DNA of 7,643 nt from an uncultured Oscillospiraceae bacterium (GCA_946531785.1 CAMNAT010000087.1:1-7643); one strand, 5' to 3'. Counted from the first letter of the stretch, positions 1 through 5,664 are shown. The notes: a model not told the origin generated them from the letters alone. Made by a program: numbers and translations.

Positions 1-977
1 AACTCTATGTGCAGCCTGTCCTCATCCGTCTGTGTGACCGTCGCACTCTGCGCGCTCTGGCTGTAGCGGATCCTGACCTCGGCGCGTACAGGCTGCTCGA
101 GCCGGTCGGCCGCGATAAGGTTAATATCCTCCGCGTCCAACTCACGCGAGAACAGATCTGAGTTGTCGCCCAGGATCACCCTGTTTGTCGGCGCGTCGAT
201 GGCGCAGACATACATAGGCTTAGGCAGTGCAAGTCCGAGCCCCTTGCGCTGACCTCTTGTATAGCGGATCAGCCCCTTGTGCTCGCCCAGAACATTGCCG
301 TCAAGATCTACAAATTCACCGTTAGGATAGCTCTTTCCCGTATACCGCTCGATGAACGAGCCGTAATCGCCGTCGGGAACAAAGCAGATATCCTGACTGT
401 CACGCTTTCTTGCGTTTATGAACCCCTCGCGCTCTGCGATCTCCCTTACCTCGCTCTTTTCCATTGCGCCGAGCGGAAGCATGGTGTGCATAAGCTGCTC
501 CTGGGTCATTGCCCAGAGGACATAGCTCTGATCCTTGGTATGATCAAGCCCCTTTTTCAATATATACCTGTCCCCCATCCTTTCGATGCGGGCATAGTGA
601 CCTGTTACCACATAGTCACAGTCCAGTTCATACGCGCGCTCTAAAAGCCGCTTGAACTTTATGAACCTGTTGCAGTCGATGCACGGGTTCGGTGTGCGGC
701 ATTTTTCATACGCGTCAATAAACCTGTCGATAACATGCTTCTTGAAGTCGTCGCTGAAATTAAATGTATAGTGCTCTATACCGAGCCTGCGCGCCACGCT
801 CTTCGCGTCCTCGACATCTGAGAGCGAGCAGCAGCTCTTTTCGCGTATGCCCGCGTCCTCATTTGAGAACAGCCTGAGCGTCGCGCCGATTATATCATAC
901 CCGCGCGACTTCATTATATATGCCGCAACGGAGCTGTCCACTCCGCCGCTCATTGCGATTATTGCGCGATCATTCAT
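1..977 (-). CDS. mnmA: tRNA-specific 2-thiouridylase MnmA (3' end cut off by the window edge)
   Basis: MnmA transfers sulfur to C2 of the wobble uridine (U34) of tRNA-Lys, -Glu and -Gln, using ATP to adenylate the base. The 325 residues visible in frame show the PP-loop SGGVDSS (residues 10-16), the RTPNPC..CNRFIKF segment whose C102 matches the catalytic Cys of the family, the TGHYARI and KDQSYVLW motifs, and DICFV with the second catalytic Cys (C198). The C-terminal part is beta-barrel-like (CAIDAPTNRVILG onwards). Known family members have about 360-370 residues, so roughly 35-45 residues lie beyond base 1. The ATG start overlaps the end of nadA by 8 nt (ATGAATGA), with an AAGG about 8 nt upstream inside nadA, so translational coupling is likely. 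It depends on a cysteine desulfurase for sulfur, as NadA does for its cluster; none is in this window. Identification is firm. Confidence 0.97.
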   Translation of the reverse strand, partial: MNDRAIIAMSGGVDSSVAAYIMKSRGYDIIGATLRLFSNEDAGIREKSCCSLSDVEDAKSVARRLGIEHYTFNFSDDFKKHVIDRFIDAYEKCRTPNPCIDCNRFIKFKRLLERAYELDCDYVVTGHYARIERMGDRYILKKGLDHTKDQSYVLWAMTQEQLMHTMLPLGAMEKSEVREIAEREGFINARKRDSQDICFVPDGDYGSFIERYTGKSYPNGEFVDLDGNVLGEHKGLIRYTRGQRKGLGLALPKPMYVCAIDAPTNRVILGDNSDLFSRELDAEDINLIAADRLEQPVRAEVRIRYSQSAQSATVTQTDEDRLHIE

Positions 978-1893
978 GATTCAGCCTTATCATCTCGTCT
1001 ATGCACTTCTTCGCGTCGCGGATAGTGTCCGGGTCAAGCTCTATCTCCTCGCCGCCCATGCCGCGAACGCAGTTATACACATCCATAAGCGTCGTAAGCC
1101 GCATGTTCTTGCAAACAAGCCCCACTGACAGCGGATAAAATGCCTTGTCCGGGAACTCATACTGAAGATGCTCGGCTATGCTCAGCTCTGTGCCGATTAT
1201 GAATTCCTTATCATCTGAAGTTCTCGCATAGTCCATTATCTCCGAGGTCGAACCGATGAAATCGGCAAGCTCTGTTATCTCCGGACGGCATTCGGGATGA
1301 ACAAGTATCTTCACGCCCGGATGCAGCGCCTTTGCCTTTTCTACATCCCTTGTGCTCACCGCCGCATGTATCGGGCAGCCGCCGCTTAAAAGCTTTATGT
1401 TCTTTTCCGGCACCTGCGCAGCGACATACGCGCCGAGGTTGCAATCGGGTATGAACAGGATGTTGTCGTTATCTATATTCTTAACTATCTGCACCGCGGA
1501 GGATGAGGTCACGCACACATCACAGATCGTCTTTAATGCCGCGGTGGTGTTTACATATGCGACTATCGTATAGTCCTCATACTTCGGCTTGAGCTGGCTT
1601 ATGATTTCCTTATCCATCATATCAGCCATCGCGCAGCCTGCCTCCGGATGCGAGAGTATAACGCGCTTCTCCGGCGAGAGTATCTTTACCGTCTCCGCCA
1701 TGAACCGTACTCCGCACATCAGCACATTCTTATTCGTCACGCCCTTTGCCTTTACGCTGAGAGCATATGAGTCGCCCGTGAAATCGGCGACCTCAAGTAT
1801 CTCGTGCCCCTGATAGGAATGCGCGAGGATGCATATATCGTTCTCCTTTTTCAGCCGCATTATCTCGGCCTGGATATCCCTTACATTAGTCAT
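970..1893 (-). CDS. nadA: quinolinate synthase NadA
   Basis: NadA condenses iminoaspartate with dihydroxyacetone phosphate to quinolinate in de novo NAD synthesis and needs an oxygen-sensitive 4Fe-4S cluster. The 307-aa protein shows the three-fold repeat architecture of the family. Likely cluster ligands, by alignment with Thermotoga NadA as I remember it, are C87 (AGCAMAD), C173 (GGCPIH) and C261 (LVCKNMR), with the expected 86-88 residue spacing. Active-site segments are AHSYQ (H25, Y27), YVNTTAALK (Y113), PDCNLG and HPEC (H199, E201). The length fits the short NadA class. An AAAGGAG lies 13 nt before the ATG, which is long; no better in-frame start was seen. It follows recR by 45 nt without an obvious promoter, so it probably belongs to the dnaX transcript. 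nadB and nadC are not in the window, so the gene is separated from its usual partners. Confidence 0.97.
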   Translation of the reverse strand: MTNVRDIQAEIMRLKKENDICILAHSYQGHEILEVADFTGDSYALSVKAKGVTNKNVLMCGVRFMAETVKILSPEKRVILSHPEAGCAMADMMDKEIISQLKPKYEDYTIVAYVNTTAALKTICDVCVTSSSAVQIVKNIDNDNILFIPDCNLGAYVAAQVPEKNIKLLSGGCPIHAAVSTRDVEKAKALHPGVKILVHPECRPEITELADFIGSTSEIMDYARTSDDKEFIIGTELSIAEHLQYEFPDKAFYPLSVGLVCKNMRLTTLMDVYNCVRGMGGEEIELDPDTIRDAKKCIDEMIRLNHE

Positions 1894-1938
1894 AATTACG
1901 GCATAACTCCTTTCACAAAACCTTTTGAGAGATCAAAT

Positions 1939-2538
1939 TCAGGTCATTATTTGGCGGCTTTCCAGCGCCTTAACTATGGTTATCTTATCCGCAAACTCGA
2001 TATCTGAGCCTATCGGTATACCGTGCGCTATACGCGTTACCTTTACACCGAACGGTGCGAGCAGCTTTGAGATATATACCGCCGTCGCGGTACCGTTAAC
2101 AGTCGGATTGGTTGCAAGAATGATCTCCTTCGCCTCACCATCGGCAAGCCGGAGCAAAAGCTCGTTTATCTTTATGTCATCAGGCCCCACTCCGTCCATC
2201 GGCGACAATGCGCCGTGAAGGACATGGTACAGCCCGTTATATTCATGTGTGTTCTCTATCGCCGCGACATCCTCGGGTCCCTCGACCACGCAGATCACGG
2301 ATCTGTCACGCTTTGGCGCGCCGCATATCGGACACGGGCTTGTGTCGGTCAGGTTCTGGCAGACATCGCACAGCCTTACGCTGTTCTTTGCCTTAACTAT
2401 CGAGCCCGCCATGCGCTCGGCATCATCGGCACTCATGCTCTCGAGGATATAGAACGCGATGCGCTCCGCGCTTTTATGCCCTATCCCCGGAAGCCGCTCA
2501 AAGCCTTCGATAAGCTCGTCAATTACCGCTGAATACAT
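1939..2538 (-). CDS. recR: recombination mediator protein RecR
   Basis: RecR works with RecO (and RecF) to load RecA onto SSB-coated single-stranded DNA during gap repair. The 199-aa length is normal. In order it has a helix-hairpin-helix (LPGIGHKSAERIAF, residues 16-29), a Cys4 zinc finger (C57, C60, C69, C72) and a Toprim domain starting at VICVVEGPED (E86) and including the conserved ATNPTVNGTATAVYI segment (142-156). The C-terminal part ends ITIVKALESRQ. Its ATG overlaps the ybaB stop by one base (TGATG) and no good separate ribosome binding site is visible, so translation is probably coupled to ybaB. The dnaX-ybaB-recR order is one of the best conserved bacterial gene strings. Confidence is high. 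Confidence 0.98.
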   Translation of the reverse strand: MYSAVIDELIEGFERLPGIGHKSAERIAFYILESMSADDAERMAGSIVKAKNSVRLCDVCQNLTDTSPCPICGAPKRDRSVICVVEGPEDVAAIENTHEYNGLYHVLHGALSPMDGVGPDDIKINELLLRLADGEAKEIILATNPTVNGTATAVYISKLLAPFGVKVTRIAHGIPIGSDIEFADKITIVKALESRQIMT

Positions 2539-2891
2539 CAGAAGAGACCCGGTATGCTGATACCGCCGGTAACAGCGCCCATCTTCTCGCTCATCATGTC
2601 GTCAGCCTTCTTGATGCCCTCGTTTACAGCAGCAAGTATGAGATCCTCAAGCGTCTCAACATCCTCGGGATCTACTACCTCGGGATCGATCTTGATGGAT
2701 TCAAGCTCCTTCTTGCCCGTTACAACGACCTTTACAACGCCGCCGCCCGCTGCTGCCTCAACCGTTTCCTTCTCAGTCTCAGCCTGGACCTTCTCCATCT
2801 CCTCCTGCATCTTCTGAGCCTGCTGGATGACACTGTTCATCTTGCTCTGCTTCTGATTCATTCCTGCGCCTTTAAAACCCTTGTATGCCAT
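2538..2891 (-). CDS. ybaB: YbaB/EbfC family nucleoid-associated DNA-binding protein
   Basis: YbaB/EbfC proteins are small dimeric 'tweezer' DNA-binding proteins of the nucleoid. The 117 residues show the family pattern: a short basic Gly-rich N-terminus, a long amphipathic helix with the QQAQKMQEEMEKVQ signature (about 23-36), a beta sheet with GGGVVKVVVTGKKELESIKID (about 49-69), and a C-terminal helix ending in GISIPGLF. The ATG start has AAGAGG 9 nt upstream. A later Met at residue 11 would still keep the fold, but the ribosome binding site supports the first one. It begins 23 nt after dnaX and its stop overlaps the recR start, so all three are expected on one message. The position after dnaX and before recR, as in B. 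subtilis and E. coli, supports the identification. Confidence 0.97.
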   Translation of the reverse strand: MAYKGFKGAGMNQKQSKMNSVIQQAQKMQEEMEKVQAETEKETVEAAAGGGVVKVVVTGKKELESIKIDPEVVDPEDVETLEDLILAAVNEGIKKADDMMSEKMGAVTGGISIPGLF

Positions 2892-2914
2892 TTTGTTTTA
2901 CCTCTTTCTTTATT

Positions 2915-4807
2915 TTATTCTTCATCTTCCTCCGGCTCCTCTTGCTTTTCGGAGTCGATCTCTTTTTCCTGTGCCCTTAGCTCCGCATCGCTTAAAAACT
3001 CCTCGCGATCGTCGCTGTCATCCATTTCCGTCTGCTCGCCGGCGTCCGCCACTGAAACATTCGGTATGAACCTGTCTCCATCCTTGACGATATCCGCAAA
3101 TGTCTTTGCGAACTCGGCAAGTCCGGAGCTTTCCTTTTTTGTGTCCGCTCCGCCGCCAGAAGCACTCTTCGGCAGCGTGAACGGATTGATTATGTTGCGC
3201 TCGTCAAAATCTTCGCGCCGCGCTATCTTTATCGTGTACTTTGTGCCGGTGGTCTTTCTGAACGCGTCGCGTATCTCATCTATATGCGCCGCAGACATGC
3301 GCTGCGTGAATGCGTACCTTTCCTCGGGAACGAGTATTATCAAGCCCTCCGCATCAAAGGTCACAACACAGTTTTTCAAGGGCGATACGAACGCCACATT
3401 CTGCTGCGACATGATCTCCACGGTGCTGTTCCAGCCGCGCGCAAGGCGGGCGGTGGGATATTCAAAATCAAGCTCGTCCTTCGGTATCGGAACATACAGC
3501 CGCTTACCGCGCGGCTCCTCCTCCGGTTCCGGCTCCGGCTCCGGCGGACTTACCTCTGCCTGTGGCGCTATACCTTTTTTTACGGCTTCCTCTACCGCGG
3601 CGATACGGGCTATAAGCTCCGAATTGTCCGCCGCCGGCGCTGCCATAGCTGGCACTCCGGCGAGCATCCGCTGCTCTATCATGCTGAGCCTGTCCATGAT
3701 ACCCTTCGGCGTTCTGTCGGTCTCCGGCCGCGCAAGCTTTATATACGCAAGCTCATATATCAGCCGCTGCGAGCGCATCGTCCTCGCGTCCGCCATCGCC
3801 TGTGAGATCACCGTCGTGGCATGATCGATCTTTTCAAAGCTGAGCTTTTCGCTCTGCGCCTTTATCCTTACTATCGTTTCCGCGTCATAGTCCAAAAGCT
3901 CCGCGGGCTTGTCGGTGAGCTTGCATATCATCAGCGCCCTGAAATGCGAAAGCATTGCCGTTGCAAGCTGCCCTAGGTCTCTGCCGTCTGATAACGTTCG
4001 GTCTATCGCCTCGATAACTCCCGAACCGGAGCCGGAAATTATCGCATCGGTAAGCTCAAACACGCTGTCTGAGGTCGATATGCCCAAAGCCGCGGTTATA
4101 TCCTCCTCCGTTATGCTCTCGCCGCCTGAGGCTATGACGCGCTCCATAATGGATAAGCCGTCACGCATCGAGCCCTCCGCAAGCGATGCGAGCATCCTGT
4201 ACGCCCCGTCGGTGATGCTGTAGCCGTCCGCATGAGCTATCTCCTTCATCCGCACGATGATGTCATCGGGACGGATGCGCCTGAAATCAAAGCGCTGACA
4301 GCGCGACAGGATCGTCTGCGGCACCTTGTGCGGCTCTGTGGTCGCAAGGATGAAGATAACATTCTCCGGCGGCTCCTCAAGCGTCTTTAGGAGCGCGTTG
4401 AACGCGCTCGTTGAGAGCATATGCACCTCGTCGATTATATATACTGTATACTTCGTGTTAGCCGCAACATAGCTTAGGTCGCCCTTGATGTCGCGGATAT
4501 CGTCAACTCCGTTGTTCGATGCCGCGTCAAGCTCGGTCACATCCATGATAGAGCCGTCTATGATCCCGCGGCAGATCTCGCATTCATTGCAGGGATTCCC
4601 GTTTCGGGGATCCAGACAGTTCACGGCGCGGGAGAGTATCTTTGCGCAGGTCGTTTTGCCCGTTCCGCGCGTTCCGCAGAACAGATAAGCATGTCCGACC
4701 GAGTCCGACATTATCTGATTTTTCAACGTTTTGGTTATATGGTTCTGCCCGATAACATCGTCAAACGTCATCGGCCGCCATCGTCTGTATATCGCCTGAT
4801 GCGCCAT
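2915..4807 (-). CDS. dnaX: DNA polymerase III subunit tau (and probably gamma), DnaX
   Basis: DnaX is the AAA+ motor of the replicative clamp loader; full-length tau also tethers the polymerase and helicase. The 630 residues contain the Walker A motif GTRGTGKTT (45-53), a Cys4 zinc module (C64, C73, C76, C79), Walker B/DEVH (126-129), the sensor 1 segment ATTEPHKVPQTILSRCQRF with the SRC arginine finger (168-170), and GSMRD in the sensor 2 position (212-216). Domain III follows to about 360. A Pro/Glu-repeat linker (about 421-432) leads to a tau-specific region and a very acidic tail. The ATG has GGGGAGG about 6 nt upstream. An A7 run at codons 409-411 is a candidate frameshift site for a gamma form (listed separately). 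The gene lies behind the SRP RNA and an intrinsic terminator, so its expression may depend on readthrough or on a promoter I could not identify. Confidence 0.98.
   Translation of the reverse strand: MAHQAIYRRWRPMTFDDVIGQNHITKTLKNQIMSDSVGHAYLFCGTRGTGKTTCAKILSRAVNCLDPRNGNPCNECEICRGIIDGSIMDVTELDAASNNGVDDIRDIKGDLSYVAANTKYTVYIIDEVHMLSTSAFNALLKTLEEPPENVIFILATTEPHKVPQTILSRCQRFDFRRIRPDDIIVRMKEIAHADGYSITDGAYRMLASLAEGSMRDGLSIMERVIASGGESITEEDITAALGISTSDSVFELTDAIISGSGSGVIEAIDRTLSDGRDLGQLATAMLSHFRALMICKLTDKPAELLDYDAETIVRIKAQSEKLSFEKIDHATTVISQAMADARTMRSQRLIYELAYIKLARPETDRTPKGIMDRLSMIEQRMLAGVPAMAAPAADNSELIARIAAVEEAVKKGIAPQAEVSPPEPEPEPEEEPRGKRLYVPIPKDELDFEYPTARLARGWNSTVEIMSQQNVAFVSPLKNCVVTFDAEGLIILVPEERYAFTQRMSAAHIDEIRDAFRKTTGTKYTIKIARREDFDERNIINPFTLPKSASGGGADTKKESSGLAEFAKTFADIVKDGDRFIPNVSVADAGEQTEMDDSDDREEFLSDAELRAQEKEIDSEKQEEPEEDEE
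3504..3592 (-). other. candidate programmed -1 frameshift site in dnaX giving a gamma-like product
   Basis: Codons 409-411 read GTA AAA AAA followed by G, so a slippery heptamer A-AAA-AAA sits exactly in the X-XXY-YYZ phase (bases 3581-3575). An SD-like GAGG (3592-3589) lies 7 nt upstream of the heptamer. A -1 slip adds 23 codons and stops at TAA (3506-3504), giving about 434 residues that keep all AAA+ domains and lose the tau tail. A slip in the other direction stops after one codon. A perfect 6-bp inverted repeat, AGCCGC / GCGGCT, encloses the -1 stop codon but is far downstream of the slip site. By analogy with E. coli dnaX (gamma, 431 aa) this is probably functional, through ribosomal or transcriptional slippage. 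There is no direct proof. Confidence 0.6.
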
Positions 4808-4832
4808 GCTGTCCCTCCCCTCTTAATATATT

Positions 4833-4860
4833 AAAAAGCCGCCCGCTTTTCGGCGGACGG
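4833..4860 (-). terminator. intrinsic terminator/attenuator between SRP RNA and dnaX
   Basis: In the leftward RNA an 8-bp stem (CCGTCCGC / GCGGGCGG, one G-U pair) with a CGAAAA loop is followed by C and five U. It lies only about 25 nt before the dnaX start. It would end transcripts from the SRP RNA promoter or from further upstream, leaving dnaX to readthrough, antitermination or a local promoter. Confidence 0.8.
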
Positions 4861-4879
4861 AAATATATAGACTGAACCG

Positions 4880-4902
4880 AAACGGTATATTGTATATCGT
4901 TT
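4880..4902. repeat. 23-nt inverted repeat upstream of dnaX
   Basis: Two 10-bp arms, AAACGGTATA and TATATCGTTT, are separated by TTG with a single non-Watson-Crick position (G/T on the plus strand). It lies between the SRP RNA and the terminator before dnaX. It could be a protein-binding site or, followed by a T run on the plus strand, a weak rightward terminator. No strong dnaX promoter could be aligned with it; the nearest -10-like hexamer is TACAAT, without a matching -35. Confidence 0.4.
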
Positions 4903-4931
4903 TTTAGAAGCTCCCTATACTTCATTAAAAA

Positions 4932-5041
4932 CGAATCCGGGCGAGAGCCCCGTAACACATCCCGTATTCCGCTTAGTGCTGCTTGGTTCCCCATCTGACA
5001 CGGTTCACGGAGCGGGATCGCACGGACTCGCCCTTCTTCGC
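4932..5041 (-). ncRNA. ffs: signal recognition particle RNA, short bacterial (4.5S-like) form
   Basis: The leftward strand carries the SRP domain IV signature: GUGUCAG, then UGG-GGAA-CCA (the GGAA tetraloop closed by three pairs), then AGCAGCACUAAGCGGA. B. subtilis scRNA has nearly the same string. The flanks pair outward into one long hairpin: UCCG/CGGA, AUCCCG/CGGGAU, GGGCGAG/CUCGCCC and, across a 3x3 internal loop, GCGAA/UUCGU. A U5 run follows directly, so the outer stem can also act as its own terminator. The size of about 110 nt means there is no Alu domain, unlike the ~270-nt Bacillus RNA. With Ffh it targets nascent membrane and secreted proteins. The position just upstream of dnaX is conserved in Firmicutes. 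The 5' end is set from the promoter and the 3' end from the U run; both may be off by a few bases. Confidence 0.95.
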
Positions 5042-5048
5042 TTTTTAT

Positions 5049-5077
5049 ATTATACTATACTTTTGCCGAAAGTTCAA
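5049..5077 (-). promoter_or_regulatory. sigma-A promoter of the SRP RNA
   Basis: TTGAAC (5077-5072), a 17-bp spacer and a perfect TATAAT (5054-5049) are followed 8 nt later by G5041, the first base of the outer SRP RNA stem. The bases just upstream of the -35 (about 5080-5104) are almost pure A/T, resembling an UP element. This fits a strong stable-RNA promoter. Confidence 0.88.
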
Positions 5078-5105
5078 GTCTTATTTTAAAATTTTATATA
5101 ATTTG

Positions 5106-5339
5106 CTAAAAGTCATGACGGCTGCCATAGTCGAGCCCGTATTTCTCGAAAACCGATATGATGCTCTCTACTGCATCAAAATCACTTGTATTCTGATCTG
5201 ACAATATGCACTGTATTTCCGTAAGCGCCCTGATCGCCGTTGTGTCGGCGATATTATCAGCATCGATCTTCAGATCATTTAACCTTCTGGTTACAGCTTC
5301 ACATAACTGTTCTTTTATCAATCCAAGCTTTATATTCAT
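5106..5339 (-). CDS. unrecognised 77-aa protein, divergent partner of the XRE regulator
   Basis: I do not recognise this family with confidence. The 77-residue product is acidic, probably mostly helical, and has no signal peptide or membrane segment. Visible stretches are an N-terminal amphipathic part (KLGLIKEQLCEAVTRRLNDL), a middle helix around IADTTAIRALTEIQ (30-43), a further helix AVESIISVFEKYGLD (56-70), and the end GSRHDF. The ATG is chosen because GGGGGAGG precedes it by 3 nt and a perfect consensus promoter lies upstream; an upstream in-frame start would run over that promoter. It is divergent from a small repressor gene across shared operators, so it is probably the main controlled gene. 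It could be the second component of a small two-gene cassette (TA-like or phage-derived), but nothing shows its activity. No clear terminator separates it from the SRP RNA. Confidence 0.8.
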   Translation of the reverse strand: MNIKLGLIKEQLCEAVTRRLNDLKIDADNIADTTAIRALTEIQCILSDQNTSDFDAVESIISVFEKYGLDYGSRHDF

Positions 5340-5357
5340 AATCCTCCCCCATCTGAT

Positions 5358-5377
5358 ATGGTATCGTTTGATACCAT
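5358..5377. promoter_or_regulatory. operator 1, perfect inverted repeat
   Basis: ATGGTATC, GTTT, GATACCAT form a perfect 8-bp-arm inverted repeat. It covers the -35 of the rightward promoter and lies in the leader of the leftward transcript. The same half-site recurs in operator 2. It is probably bound by the adjacent XRE protein, by analogy with small phage-like repressors. Confidence 0.8.
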
Positions 5378-5395
5378 TTTTAAAACAATTATAGT
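5368..5395 (+). promoter_or_regulatory. probable sigma-A promoter for the XRE regulator gene
   Basis: TTGATA (5368-5373), a 16-bp spacer and TATAGT (5390-5395) face the xre gene. The -35 lies in the right arm of operator 1, and the -10 overlaps the -10 of the leftward promoter by 4 bp. The two promoters therefore cannot be occupied together. It is weaker by consensus than the leftward one, which suits a self-regulated repressor. Confidence 0.7.
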
Positions 5396-5416
5396 ACCAT
5401 ATGGTATCATTGTCAA
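5388..5416 (-). promoter_or_regulatory. perfect-consensus sigma-A promoter for the 77-aa gene
   Basis: TTGACA (5416-5411), a 17-bp spacer and TATAAT (5393-5388) match the consensus at every position. The operator half-sites GTACCAT and ATGGTATC fill most of the spacer, so a bound regulator would block RNA polymerase. The expected start near 5381 gives a leader of about 40 nt that passes through the second operator. Confidence 0.9.
5394..5408. promoter_or_regulatory. operator 2, back-to-back half-sites
   Basis: GTACCAT directly abuts ATGGTATC, giving the 12-bp palindrome TACCATATGGTA (5395-5406). The half-sites match those of operator 1 but with the opposite relative order and no spacer. It sits inside the spacer of the leftward promoter, so occupancy should repress the 77-aa gene. 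Confidence 0.75.
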
Positions 5417-5426
5417 GAGGTGATCC
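5415..5426 (+). promoter_or_regulatory. extended ribosome binding site of the XRE gene
   Basis: AAGAGGTGATCC contains ten contiguous bases (GAGGTGATCC) complementary to the usual 3' end of bacterial 16S rRNA. The GAGG core ends 8 nt before the ATG at 5429, which selects that start over the in-frame GTG at 5420, which lies inside the site itself. Confidence 0.85.
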
Positions 5427-5428
5427 AA

Positions 5429-5632
5429 ATGTTTTTCCAAAGAATTTATGATTTAAGGACCGATAATGACATGACACAGCAGCAGCTTGCCGACTATCTG
5501 ATCTGCAACAGGCAGGTATATGCGAGGTACGAGCGCGGTCAGCGTGAGATCCCGGTTTCGATGCTCATAAAGCTTGCAAAGCTTTATAACACATCCACCG
5601 ATTACATCCTTGGTCTTACCGACAAAAAGTAA
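5429..5632 (+). CDS. small XRE/Cro-C1-type helix-turn-helix transcriptional regulator
   Basis: The 67-aa protein is little more than one helix-turn-helix domain of the XRE (HTH_3) family: DLRTDNDMTQQQLADYL (helices 1-2, residues 8-24), the recognition helix NRQVYARYERG (27-37), and IPVSMLIKLAKLYNTSTDYILGLTD (41-65), the typical end of this family. There is no extra sensor or peptidase domain. The ATG at 5429 is fixed by a strong ribosome binding site. The gene is divergent from the 77-aa gene, and the shared 90-nt region has matching inverted repeats over both promoters, so it is most likely an autoregulated repressor of both genes. The signal that relieves repression is unknown. The gene ends at a bidirectional terminator. 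Confidence is high for the family and moderate for the role. Confidence 0.95.
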   Translation: MFFQRIYDLRTDNDMTQQQLADYLICNRQVYARYERGQREIPVSMLIKLAKLYNTSTDYILGLTDKK

Positions 5633-5664
5633 AACGACAACAGCCTGTCGGACTGTTGTCGTTT
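5632..5664. terminator. bidirectional intrinsic terminator between convergent genes
   Basis: A perfect 12-bp stem, AAACGACAACAG / CTGTTGTCGTTT, encloses a 9-nt loop. Rightward RNA from xre ends in only UUU, but leftward RNA from the DUF4160 gene continues into UUUUACUUUUU. It therefore works best for the tyrS-DUF4160 transcript and probably serves both. It starts on the last base of the xre stop codon. Confidence 0.88.

Noticed and set aside
1926..1939. TTTGA-GAGA-TCAAA inverted repeat near the recR end
   Set aside because: The 5-bp arms are AT-rich with no U tract; this is within chance expectation.
3511..3545. Short GAGCCG-type tandem repeat in dnaX
   Set aside because: It encodes the Pro/Glu linker common in DnaX proteins and is not an independent repeat element. 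It may matter only as context for the frameshift site.
3066..3824. 252-aa open frame on the plus strand
   Set aside because: It is entirely antisense to dnaX, is low-complexity Ser/Ala-rich, and has no credible ribosome binding site; it is a shadow of a GC-rich gene.
4761..4994. 77-aa minus-strand frame covering most of the SRP RNA and the dnaX start
   Set aside because: It overlaps a structured RNA, a terminator and the dnaX start, and has no family resemblance.
5340..5477. N-terminal extension of the 77-aa gene to 123 aa
   Set aside because: It would run through the perfect-consensus promoter and both operators, and into the xre gene. The ATG at 5339 has its own purine-rich site.
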